Positions 12,367 to 18,068 of a DNA stretch of 20,850 nt are shown here, piece by piece. Every line of letters starts with the position of its first letter. Position 1 is the stretch's first letter. The stretch comes from a virus, in the IMG/VR virus record IMGVR_UViG_3300042446_002065, positions 1 through 20,850 of that record, one strand, 5' to 3'. The position numbers were made by a program, and so were the translations under genes. The notes under the pieces are model-generated. The model was not told the origin of the DNA and ran no database searches. It saw nothing but the letters and a program-made list of their open reading frames with translations.

Positions 12367-13161
12367 ATGCCAAACTGGGTATTTAATTCACTTGTTGTAT
12401 CAGGTGAGAAATCAGAATTAGATAAGATGGTTGAGCAATTAAATCAACCCTTTGTAAAACATTTCCCTGAACATAAATTTGAGAACAATGAAATTGTTTG
12501 GGTTGCTGACGAACAGCACTATGACAATCCTGTCTTTGCTTTTTGGAACATTGTAAAGCCAACAGACCTTGAAGCATACTATGAAACAGATGTGCACAAG
12601 GGTAACAAGAACATCAAGAAAGATGATGATGGTAAATTTGATGGTGAATCTTTTATGCAAGAGTTTGTTCGCTCTATGAAAGAAGACCAAGACTGGTATC
12701 ATTGGAACTGCCGTAACTGGGGAACTAAGTGGGACGTAGCAGTAGATAATAATTCTCAGTATTCAGATACTAGAATGGAAATTACTGATGATGGTTCTGT
12801 TATGTATCACTTCAATACCGCTTGGAGTCCTATTGGTGAGGTTCTAATAAAACTATCAGAACAATACCCAACTCTTAACTTTGACTATGAGTATGAAGAA
12901 GAGCAAGGCTGGGGTGGCAGTTGTACATTCTTAGGTGGAGAAGACATTGCCTGTGGTGAGTATGACATTCCAATGTCTCACAGAGACTACAAAGACAGAG
13001 ACCAAGAATGTATCTGTGAGTATGGAGACCCTGAAAACGGGTATGAAGATTGCCCTATAGATACCACTAAATTCAAGTGGGATTCAGAACTAGAGGAATG
13101 GGTAGAATTGTCAGACCTCTCTGATACACTAGTTTCAACAACCAACCTACAAGGAGAATAA
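12367..13161 (+). CDS. Api92/DUF1281-like protein
   Basis: The 264-residue protein begins MPNWVFNSLVVSGEKSELDK, the MPNW..N.L.V.G start typical of Api92-like proteins with a ferredoxin-like fold. It also has WYHWNCRNWGTKWDVAVDNN and TAWSPIGEVLIKLSEQYPTL, then YEYEEEQGWGGS, all characteristic of that family (PNW start, NWGTKWD, T.WSPP....S...P.....Y.EE). The family is frequent in phages and plasmids; the molecular role is unknown. The acidic C-terminus (about 210-264) contains CICEYGDPENGYEDC, which could bind metal. The 3' end of the gene contains promoter P9, so its last codons are also regulatory DNA. Confidence 0.75.
   Translation: MPNWVFNSLVVSGEKSELDKMVEQLNQPFVKHFPEHKFENNEIVWVADEQHYDNPVFAFWNIVKPTDLEAYYETDVHKGNKNIKKDDDGKFDGESFMQEFVRSMKEDQDWYHWNCRNWGTKWDVAVDNNSQYSDTRMEITDDGSVMYHFNTAWSPIGEVLIKLSEQYPTLNFDYEYEEEQGWGGSCTFLGGEDIACGEYDIPMSHRDYKDRDQECICEYGDPENGYEDCPIDTTKFKWDSELEEWVELSDLSDTLVSTTNLQGE
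13109..13130 (+). promoter_or_regulatory. TGTCAGACC promoter P9, inside coding sequence
   Basis: TGTCAGACC and TACACT have the standard offset with extended TGA. It lies within the final codons of the Api92-like gene (encoding LSDLSDTL). CCTAC at 13146-13150 and AAGGAG follow, leading to the ATG at 13163. Confidence 0.7.
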
Positions 13162-13162
13162 A

Positions 13163-13672
13163 ATGGAATTCACAAGAAGCGAACCAACATTCGGAACACC
13201 AGCAACAATAACACCAATGTCAGAGCAAGTAGCAGTAACACCAGCGTATGACCCAAAGGCAACAATCCTTGTCAAAAAGGGTTACTATCACGAATCACCA
13301 GCAAACATAGAGTATGCAACAGAAAATGCAGATGACATCTCAAGAACTTATTGGAGAGTTGGTGCATTAACAGAAACTAACAACAGGAACTCACGAACAG
13401 TTGATGCTGTTAAAGAATACCTTGTTGAGAACTATGAAGACATTGGTGAAGAACACGCAACTGAAATTGCAAACATTCTTGGTATTGATTTAGCCAAGAC
13501 AATTGAAGTTGTATTTGATGTAACAATCAGAGCAACCATTTCTGTTCCACTTGGAAAAGATGTAGATGATTTAAGTGTCTATGACTTTGACATTGAGATT
13601 TCTTCAAATGAATCTGAATACGAGATTGAAGAATCAGAAGCAGACATTGATTCAATTAGGAACTACTTCTAG
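13163..13672 (+). CDS. Acidic protein of unknown function (169 aa)
   Basis: Residues 1-35 are Thr/Pro/Ala-rich and probably flexible (EPTFGTPATITPMSEQVAVT). The middle (about 75-115) is helical and acidic; the C-terminus has beta strands (TIEVVFDVTIRATISVPLGK) and an acidic end (ESEYEIEESEADIDSIRNYF). AAGGAG 8 bases before the ATG supports the start, one base after the previous stop. Its own promoter P9 allows expression independent of the Api92-like gene. I do not recognise the family. A structured 3' region follows. Confidence 0.65.
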   Translation: MEFTRSEPTFGTPATITPMSEQVAVTPAYDPKATILVKKGYYHESPANIEYATENADDISRTYWRVGALTETNNRNSRTVDAVKEYLVENYEDIGEEHATEIANILGIDLAKTIEVVFDVTIRATISVPLGKDVDDLSVYDFDIEISSNESEYEIEESEADIDSIRNYF

Positions 13673-13673
13673 A

Positions 13674-13720
13674 TTTCCTAGTAGGTAGGAAAAGTCCTGG
13701 GCATAGACAATAAACTGCCC
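13674..13720 (+). other. Two stem-loops after the stop codon, covarying copy A
   Basis: TTTCCTA-gtagg-TAGGAAA (13674-13692) is a perfect 7-bp hairpin. Next comes GTCCTG then GGGCA-12 bases-TGCCC (13699-13720). The second hairpin is related to the one at 14918-14944: same 12-base loop ending in TAAAC, with a G-C pair replaced by A-T. Confidence 0.6.
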
Positions 13721-13736
13721 CCTCTCAAAGCTTGAT

Positions 13737-13819
13737 CCGCGCCCCGTTATCAAATCGTTATTTAAGAGCTTTAAGAAAACCCCCTGAAACTCTCTGATAA
13801 ACTTGACAAATGTCAGACC
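13737..13819 (+). repeat. Composite boundary element, copy 6
   Basis: Preceded by TCAA-agc-TTGA (13725-13735); CCGCGCCC (13737-13744), CTTTAAGAAAA, CCCCCTGAAA, TTGACA and TGTCAGACC (13811). No DnaA-box match; GTTAT occurs twice. Confidence 0.65.
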
Positions 13820-13832
13820 TCTAGTGTATAGT
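13811..13832 (+). promoter_or_regulatory. TGTCAGACC promoter P10
   Basis: TGTCAGACC and TATAGT have the standard offset; TG is adjacent to the hexamer (CTAGTG). ATAGT-aag-ACTAT (13828-13840) overlaps the -10. A TTGACA lies 19 bases before the hexamer. Confidence 0.75.
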
Positions 13833-13865
13833 AAGACTATTAAACAAACTACCTAAGGAAACAAA

Positions 13866-14855
13866 ATGGCAGATGCAGTAGAAATTATAAACGGTGTTGG
13901 CTCTATGTACTCATTCAGAGAACCTGCTTGGCATGGTCTTGGAACTGTTGTTACAGAAGAACACACTACAAGTGAAGTTATGGACATAGCACACTTATCA
14001 AACTGGAATGTACGTCTTGAAGATGTGCAACTACCTGAGGGCTACACATCAAGCAAGTCTAACTATCTTGTTGTTCGTGACCACCCAGAAGATGGACATT
14101 CAGATGTTCTAGCAGTTGTTGGTGAGCGTTACCAAACTTTACAGAATGAAGAACTATTTGCTTTTGCAGATAATCTTCTTGACGGTGCTCGTTGGGAAAC
14201 TGCTGGCTCACTAAAGAATGGTCGTGTTGTATTTGGTTCTCTTGCTCTTGAGCGTGAGACCGTACTTGACCCTGATGGCGTGGCAGATGTTGTTAAGTCG
14301 TACTTGCTTGTAAATACATCACATGATGGTTCACTTGCTGTTCGTGCATCAGTAACTCCTGTTCGTGTTGTATGTGCAAATACTCTTGACCTTGCTCTAA
14401 AGGGTGTCAAGCAGTCTTTCAAGATGCGACACACATCAACACTTGAGGGTCGTATCTTAGTTGCTCGTGAAGCATTAGGTCTTGCAAATACTTACATGGA
14501 CGAATTTGACAAGATGGCTCAAGCACTTATTCAAAAGGAAATCACAAAAGATACTTTTAATAAGATTGTTGAAAAGGCTTACCCAATGCCAAACAAAGAT
14601 ACTAAGGGTGCTATGACCAAGTGGGAAACCAAAGTTGATTTGTTAGATGAGATTTTTGCATCAGACACAAACTCAATGATTAACAATACTGCTTGGGGTG
14701 CTTTCAACACATTGACTGAAAGACTTGACTGGTATCGCTCTGCCCGTAATGGCAACAACGAGGGAATCCTTGCAAGTGCATCAGGCTTTGACCCAGTTAT
14801 CACAGCAGAAAAGAACAAACTACTTTCCATTGTGAAAGAGGTTGCTTTCGCCTAG
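13866..14855 (+). CDS. DUF932 / phage-plasmid-like protein (TIGR03299 type)
   Basis: The 329-residue protein opens with MYSFREPAWHGLGTVVTEEH (about 14-33); WHGLG is the family landmark. It continues with SNYLVVRDHPEDG, VVGERYQTLQNEELFAFADN and VVKSYLLVNTSHDGSLAVRA with TPVRVVCANTLDLAL, all expected for DUF932 proteins, which are common on phages and plasmids and sometimes linked to replication or recombination. No catalytic function is established. The length is close to the family norm. It has CTAAGGAA before the ATG and is a single-gene unit between P10 and element 7. Its arginine codons are largely CGT, unlike the AGA-rich late genes. Confidence 0.85.
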   Translation: MADAVEIINGVGSMYSFREPAWHGLGTVVTEEHTTSEVMDIAHLSNWNVRLEDVQLPEGYTSSKSNYLVVRDHPEDGHSDVLAVVGERYQTLQNEELFAFADNLLDGARWETAGSLKNGRVVFGSLALERETVLDPDGVADVVKSYLLVNTSHDGSLAVRASVTPVRVVCANTLDLALKGVKQSFKMRHTSTLEGRILVAREALGLANTYMDEFDKMAQALIQKEITKDTFNKIVEKAYPMPNKDTKGAMTKWETKVDLLDEIFASDTNSMINNTAWGAFNTLTERLDWYRSARNGNNEGILASASGFDPVITAEKNKLLSIVKEVAFA

Positions 14856-14917
14856 TAGGATAAAATCCGAACAGTAGGAAACTCTCAGTTACACAGAGTA
14901 TAAATAAGGGTAGCACG

Positions 14918-14956
14918 GTCCTGAGCATGACCACTAAACTGCTCACTTCTCATGAG
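14918..14956 (+). other. Covarying stem-loop copy B with alternative pairing
   Basis: GTCCTG then GAGCA-12 bases-TGCTC (14923-14944) matches the hairpin at 13699-13720 with a compensatory A-T for G-C. The same GCTCA can instead pair with TGAGC at 14952-14956, so two exclusive structures are possible. The gap 14856-15038 holds no gene. Confidence 0.55.
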
Positions 14957-14965
14957 CTGCAAATC

Positions 14966-15047
14966 CCGCGCCCCCTAATTATCTTATTAATCATTTTATG
15001 ACGCATTAAGAAATCGTGTGGAATTGCCTGGGCAAAAATGTCAGACC
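14966..15047 (+). repeat. Composite boundary element, copy 7
   Basis: CCGCGCCC (14966-14973), an AT-rich stretch in place of the DnaA box, ATTAAGAAA, GCCTGGG and TGTCAGACC (15039). The stem GCTCA/TGAGC lies just upstream. Confidence 0.65.
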
Positions 15048-15060
15048 CTTATGATAGGAT
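15039..15060 (+). promoter_or_regulatory. TGTCAGACC promoter P11
   Basis: TGTCAGACC and TAGGAT have the standard offset with extended TGA. GATAC-aaa-GTATC (15058-15070) is shifted 2 bases downstream compared with the other dyads. CCTAC at 15073-15077. It drives the long operon 15090-17102. Confidence 0.72.
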
Positions 15061-15089
15061 ACAAAGTATCAGCCTACAAAAGGAACAAA

Positions 15090-15254
15090 ATGGATTACAA
15101 GACTCTTGCTAGTCAATTAGCAGATGATTTAGTAGAACTACATAATGTTGGTGGTATTGAATTAGAACAATGGCAAACTGCTTATGAATTTGTAAAGATT
15201 TATTACAATACAGAAGAAATGGTACAAATAGTAATTAGGGAGAAAAAGGTATGA
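15090..15254 (+). CDS. Small acidic helical protein (54 aa)
   Basis: The start at 15090 follows P11, CCTAC and AAAAGGAA; an upstream opening at 15018 would include the promoter and is rejected. The product MDYKTLASQLADDLVELHNV continues ELEQWQTAYEFVKIYYNTEE, helical. Its end overlaps the next gene (ATGA). It opens an operon of nine small genes. The function is unknown. Confidence 0.65.
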   Translation: MDYKTLASQLADDLVELHNVGGIELEQWQTAYEFVKIYYNTEEMVQIVIREKKV

Positions 15255-15508
15255 CCTATCTAGTAGCAACAACAGAAGTTATTTATCAAGAAGCAGATTT
15301 AATTAAAATGATGTTAGCAACAGGTGAGTATGGTATTCATGGACACCCTATTTCACATGAGGCTATGGTAGAGTTTGTTAAAGATCAAGAATGGCAGATA
15401 GAACATAATTTATTCCTTGACAAATTTGATGTACCTTGCCAGATTTCAATTAAAGATGAGGACGGCACAGATTTATTCTTTGCTAAGAACAAGTTGGAGA
15501 TAGTGTAA
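15251..15508 (+). CDS. Small early protein, unknown (85 aa)
   Basis: The start overlaps the previous stop (ATGA). The protein reads MTYLVATTEVIYQEADLIKM and later QISIKDEDGTDLFFAKNKLE. Central His residues (GIHGHPISHEAM) might bind metal, but no known motif is formed. The C-terminal part looks like a beta hairpin. Stop and next start overlap by one base. Confidence 0.65.
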   Translation: MTYLVATTEVIYQEADLIKMMLATGEYGIHGHPISHEAMVEFVKDQEWQIEHNLFLDKFDVPCQISIKDEDGTDLFFAKNKLEIV

Positions 15509-15711
15509 TGGATTTGTATTTCTATGATGTAGAGTTTGTATTTGAACACATGGTTATTTTAGTTAATGTTGGTTTTCCTACACCGCCAGATGAACTAGAA
15601 GATACAGATAGTTTTGTTATTGAATCAGCAACAGATAAATTAATTGACAACTATAAGATTGACCCGTCAGTTTTATACCTACAAGACATAATCGTACACG
15701 AAAGGGATTAG
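15508..15711 (+). CDS. Small early protein, unknown (67 aa)
   Basis: TAATG coupling joins it to the previous gene. The product MDLYFYDVEFVFEHMVILVN begins with beta-strand-like alternation and ends IDPSVLYLQDIIVHERD. It is acidic overall. No family is recognised. Confidence 0.6.
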   Translation: MDLYFYDVEFVFEHMVILVNVGFPTPPDELEDTDSFVIESATDKLIDNYKIDPSVLYLQDIIVHERD

Positions 15712-15713
15712 TA

Positions 15714-15962
15714 ATGAAACTAAGAGGAATCTTTGAGGGAACTTTTGAATCCGTGTGGAGTATGGAAGTTCCACAAGCAGAGTGGGACAAGTATCTAGAA
15801 GAGCACCCAGGAATTGATGAGACTGATAGTGACGACATTCAGCAGATGTGGGACTATTTCAAGAGCATTGGTTGTTATGATGAGATTGACGACACAGTAG
15901 ATACTGATGTAGTAATGATAGGTATAGAAACTTATGGAGTTGATGTAGATGTTAATGAATAA
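15714..15962 (+). CDS. Acidic early protein, unknown (82 aa)
   Basis: GAAAGGGAT stands before the ATG at 15714, giving a good start. The product begins MKLRGIFEGTFESVWSMEVP and contains a run of acidic residues (GIDETDSDDIQQMWDYFKSI), ending DVVMIGIETYGVDVDVNE. The high negative charge recalls DNA-mimic or inhibitor proteins of phages, but that is only a thought from composition. The next gene starts inside its last codons. Confidence 0.62.
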   Translation: MKLRGIFEGTFESVWSMEVPQAEWDKYLEEHPGIDETDSDDIQQMWDYFKSIGCYDEIDDTVDTDVVMIGIETYGVDVDVNE

Positions 15963-16080
15963 AGTAAAATGCTGTATGTGTGATGCTACCTTTTTAGAGT
16001 ATGAAGATGAAATGGCATTTAGTTGTATAGAGTGTGGCAAGGAAGACTATCTAATGGATTTAGGAGAAGTAGAAGTATGA
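15955..16080 (+). CDS. 41-residue zinc-ribbon protein
   Basis: ATG at 15955 overlaps the previous gene by 8 bases. The product MNKVKCCMCDATFLEYEDEM continues AFSCIECGKEDYLMDLGEVE. Cys6/Cys9 and Cys24/Cys27 form two CxxC knuckles, a classic small zinc ribbon. A regulator or protein-binding adaptor is plausible. Its stop overlaps the next start (ATGA). Confidence 0.68.
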   Translation: MNKVKCCMCDATFLEYEDEMAFSCIECGKEDYLMDLGEVEV

Positions 16081-16301
16081 GTAAGCAATACCATTGGGTA
16101 GTTGTGTATGATGAAGACTGGGGAGCCTTTATGGTAGATGCAGAGGGAGAACTGCTTGACCGTGATAGATTACTTTATAACAAGGAATCAGGTAAATGGG
16201 AGTATCTAGAAGAAGATACAGAACAAGAAGCTGAATATTACAGGCTAGAAGAAATCCTTGCTTATAACATAACAAGACTTGACTTAACAGAGAAAGTGTA
16301 G
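16077..16301 (+). CDS. Acidic early protein, unknown (74 aa)
   Basis: The start at 16077 overlaps the zinc-ribbon stop (ATGA); an earlier in-frame opening (16023) would run across that gene and is rejected. The product MSKQYHWVVVYDEDWGAFMV is beta-rich at the start, followed by an acidic helix (WEYLEEDTEQEAEYYRLEEI). No family is recognised. Confidence 0.63.
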   Translation: MSKQYHWVVVYDEDWGAFMVDAEGELLDRDRLLYNKESGKWEYLEEDTEQEAEYYRLEEILAYNITRLDLTEKV

Positions 16302-16313
16302 TAGGATACGACT

Positions 16314-16748
16314 ATGAAAACATTAGAAGGCGTTACAGTAGAATACACACAGACAATCCCTACAAGTAAGCAGATGCCAGAGTTTTATGTATGGCAAGAG
16401 GGCTATGAGTCTTATGCAACCATTACATACCTTGACCGTGTGGTAGAGATTGAACGTGGTGGTGAGATGCACCTAACAATACCAAACTTAGTTAATGGTG
16501 AACTAACAGATGAGTATGGAGTTATTGTTAGATACTCTGACGACTTAGAGGCTGCAGGTATCAACGATGACATTCAGTTGATGCAGTTTATTAAAACTAT
16601 TAGCAATAGTGGATTTGAAGTGTATCGTATGAATCCTTGGTGGGAAGTGTTTGCTCACAACGAGGACATGGGAGAAATTTACGAAACATTCTACGAAGCA
16701 ATTGATGCTGGCATTGATCACATCACAGACGACCAATGGTGGGACTAA
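16314..16748 (+). CDS. Conserved phage-type protein, unknown (144 aa)
   Basis: GTAGGAT precedes the ATG. The protein has a beta-rich N-terminal half (YATITYLDRVVEIERGGEMH) and a C-terminal segment GFEVYRMNPWWEVFAHNEDM with FYEAIDAGIDHITDDQWWD. The GFEVYR.NPWWEVF...D....ETFYEA.DA...ITD..W pattern is seen in actinophage hypothetical proteins. Aromatic residues cluster near the end. The function is unknown. Its stop overlaps the next ATG. Confidence 0.68.
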   Translation: MKTLEGVTVEYTQTIPTSKQMPEFYVWQEGYESYATITYLDRVVEIERGGEMHLTIPNLVNGELTDEYGVIVRYSDDLEAAGINDDIQLMQFIKTISNSGFEVYRMNPWWEVFAHNEDMGEIYETFYEAIDAGIDHITDDQWWD

Positions 16749-16909
16749 TGGATACAGCAATTAATAGATTTATTAAACATACAATAGCCAACCTTGAGGG
16801 GGCTTTAGAAAAAGATGAGCCGCAAATAACGTGGGCTGTTCTAAAGAATCTATCAAGTGTGATAGAATCCTATGTGGAGGCGATTGAGCATGAACTTGAA
16901 CTCGTATAG
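16748..16909 (+). CDS. Small helical protein (53 aa)
   Basis: TAATG coupling gives the start. The product MDTAINRFIKHTIANLEGAL continues TWAVLKNLSSVIESYVEAIE and looks like a two-helix bundle. The following gene starts within its 3' end. No family is recognised. Confidence 0.6.
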   Translation: MDTAINRFIKHTIANLEGALEKDEPQITWAVLKNLSSVIESYVEAIEHELELV

Positions 16910-17102
16910 TGCTTTTGACTTTGTTATCCCCAATTGCCTGGAGCCTGGGGATATCATTCAATGGCAAGAAGAAATCTACACAGTAAAAAGCTTTGACTTA
17001 CTATCTGATGGTTTTATTATATATGCCATAGATGAAATGGAAGAAGATGTAGAACTACTTATACCAGATAACACAGTACTATCATTAATGGAAGAACAAT
17101 AG
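16890..17102 (+). CDS. Small barrel-like protein (70 aa)
   Basis: The start at 16890 is chosen because GGAGG lies 9 bases upstream; the earlier ATG at 16872 has no such site. The product includes CLEPGDIIQWQEEIYTVKSF and GFIIYAIDEMEEDVELLIPD. The EPGDII...E.YTV....DGF.IY pattern suggests a small SH3-like beta barrel. It closes the P11 operon; a consensus promoter starts 3 bases after its stop. Confidence 0.63.
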   Translation: MNLNSYSAFDFVIPNCLEPGDIIQWQEEIYTVKSFDLLSDGFIIYAIDEMEEDVELLIPDNTVLSLMEEQ

Positions 17103-17104
17103 AT

Positions 17105-17133
17105 TTGACAATCCCTGTCAAAAATGGTAAGAT
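17105..17133 (+). promoter_or_regulatory. Consensus -35/-10 promoter, variant of the class
   Basis: TTGACA, a 17-base spacer and TAAGAT with extended TGG. The spacer includes TGTCA but not GACC, and 12 rather than 16 bases before the -10. It may be a constitutive or differently timed promoter. Confidence 0.7.
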
Positions 17134-17162
17134 AATAACAAGGTAACTCTTAAGGAGAGAAC

Positions 17163-17324
17163 ATGACAAGAGAGCAAATGCGTACTCTAAAGAAGCAACG
17201 TTTCACTTCACTTGAAAAGTGGGGAGACACAGAACGTGTAGTAATCCGTGACGGTTTGGGACATTTTATCCACAACGTCAATCTTACATCACTTCGCCGC
17301 AACAAGGTAGTTAAGTCCCGATAA
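17163..17324 (+). CDS. Small basic protein (53 aa)
   Basis: AAGGAGA before the ATG gives one of the best ribosome sites in the region. The product MTREQMRTLKKQRFTSLEKW continues RVVIRDGLGHFIHNVNLTSL and ends RRNKVVKSR. It is basic, with a helical N-terminus and beta-like middle, so nucleic-acid binding is possible. It is a single-gene unit between a consensus promoter and a strong terminator, which suggests steady high expression. Confidence 0.68.
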   Translation: MTREQMRTLKKQRFTSLEKWGDTERVVIRDGLGHFIHNVNLTSLRRNKVVKSR

Positions 17325-17334
17325 TGCTGGCTAG

Positions 17335-17361
17335 GGGGCAGGGAGAGTCTCTGCCCCTTTT
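17335..17361 (+). terminator. Rho-independent terminator
   Basis: GGGGCAG and CTGCCCC form a 7-bp stem with a 9-base loop, followed by TTTT. The U tract runs straight into promoter P12 (TTTTGTCAGACC). Confidence 0.85.
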
Positions 17362-17382
17362 GTCAGACCTCAATGCTAGAAT
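17361..17382 (+). promoter_or_regulatory. TGTCAGACC promoter P12, leaderless
   Basis: TGTCAGACC and TAGAAT have the standard offset with extended TGC. The ATG at 17391 is only 8 bases past the hexamer, so transcription should begin at or within 2 bases of the start codon. Confidence 0.72.
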
Positions 17383-17390
17383 GGGACACT

Positions 17391-17633
17391 ATGGGAAAAT
17401 CACAGACAGAAAGCGTAGCGGATAAAATCGTTGCACTTTTAGCAGACGGTAGAATTAGTCAGGCACAATGGAGACTTTGGATACCAAGACGAATAACAGA
17501 ACACAACAAAATGATAATTGCAAATGCTAAAAATTTGGCAGACGGAATCAACGAGATAATTGCAGACGAGCAAATTACACTTAGTAAAGAACTCATCTTT
17601 GATTACCAGACAGGACATGATAATGGACAATAG
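17391..17633 (+). CDS. Early protein, unknown (80 aa), leaderless start
   Basis: The start at 17391 is preferred: the upstream ATG at 17373 lies inside the -10 region of P12. The product MGKSQTESVADKIVALLADG continues RISQAQWRLWIPRRITEHNK and DGINEIIADEQITLSKELIF, mostly helical. It has no Shine-Dalgarno, fitting a leaderless mRNA. The next gene overlaps its end. No family is recognised. Confidence 0.65.
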   Translation: MGKSQTESVADKIVALLADGRISQAQWRLWIPRRITEHNKMIIANAKNLADGINEIIADEQITLSKELIFDYQTGHDNGQ

Positions 17634-17874
17634 AACTAAAGCAGAAATCTTAGTACAATTCACACAAGACTATTTCAATTCAGATGAGTATGATGAATTC
17701 TTTGACTATAATGATTTAGGAATTCCAATGTCAATTGCAATCACACAAGACATGGTTATTCTAACAGATAGTGGCGAACAACTACTTGAAGAAACTTGGA
17801 TTGAACTATGTAATTTATTTGAAGCAGACCCAAATGGTGAATACGAATCAATTGATGATTTAACTACTCAATAA
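17623..17874 (+). CDS. Conserved phage protein, YNDLGIP family (83 aa)
   Basis: The product includes FTQDYFNSDEYDEFFDYNDL, GIPMSIAITQDMVILTDSGE and LEETWIELCNLFEADPNGEY. The DYF....FDEF..YNDLGIP.......L...G..L.EETW..LC.L...DP...Y pattern is a common actinophage family of unknown function. Start choices are ATG at 17617 or 17623; both overlap the previous gene's end, with GGA nearby. It is acidic and ends six bases before a tRNA. Confidence 0.72.
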   Translation: MDNRTKAEILVQFTQDYFNSDEYDEFFDYNDLGIPMSIAITQDMVILTDSGEQLLEETWIELCNLFEADPNGEYESIDDLTTQ

Positions 17875-17880
17875 AAAGTT

Positions 17881-17957
17881 GGGGTGGTAGCTCAGTTGGT
17901 TAGAGCAGCAGACTCATAATCTGCCAGTCGTCAGTTCGAGCCTGACCCACCCCACCA
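17881..17957 (+). tRNA. tRNA with CAU anticodon (Met or Ile2)
   Basis: Acceptor GGGGTGG/CCACCCC, D-arm GCTC...GAGC, anticodon stem GCAGA/TCTGC with loop CTCATAA (anticodon CAT), T-arm GTCAGTTCGAGCCTGAC, discriminator A and encoded CCA. A CAU tRNA may be elongator Met or, with lysidine at C34, Ile2; the sequence alone does not decide. An inverted GGGCGCGG core follows 1 base later. Confidence 0.93.
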
Positions 17958-17958
17958 G

Positions 17959-18013
17959 GGGCGCGGATCGGTTCTAGCATACTATTACGAAGAAGTCAAA
18001 TTTCCCCTGGAAT
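17959..18013 (-). repeat. Inverted partial boundary element, copy 8
   Basis: GGGCGCGG (17959-17966) is the reverse complement of CCGCGCCC; with its flanks, GGGGCGCGGATC exactly reverses the GATCCGCGCCCC of copy 6. It is followed in plus orientation by TTCCCCTGGAATATTT. No TGTCAGACC is present here. Confidence 0.6.
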
Positions 18014-18032
18014 ATTTACACATTTTATATAT

Positions 18033-18061
18033 TTGAAAAAATCAAGGAAAGAAGGTATAAT
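18033..18061 (+). promoter_or_regulatory. Consensus promoter of the Ntn-hydrolase gene, leaderless
   Basis: TTGAAA, a 17-base spacer and a perfect TATAAT. The ATG at 18069 begins 8 bases after the hexamer ends, so the transcript should start at about the A of the ATG. Confidence 0.75.
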
Positions 18062-18068
18062 AGATATT

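Noticed and set aside
14129-14830. Minus-strand frames opposite DUF932
   Set aside because: Shadows of a clearly recognised gene on the plus strand.
8177-14973. CCGCGCCC elements as a CRISPR array or ordinary rho-independent terminators
   Set aside because: Copies are about 1 kb apart with genes between, so not CRISPR. The stems are short and lack a U tract, so simple terminators are not a sufficient explanation.
18033-18068. N-terminal extension of the Ntn hydrolase from a TTG codon
   Set aside because: The TTG is part of the TTGAAA -35 box and TATAAT lies within the extension; it would also bury the catalytic Thr.
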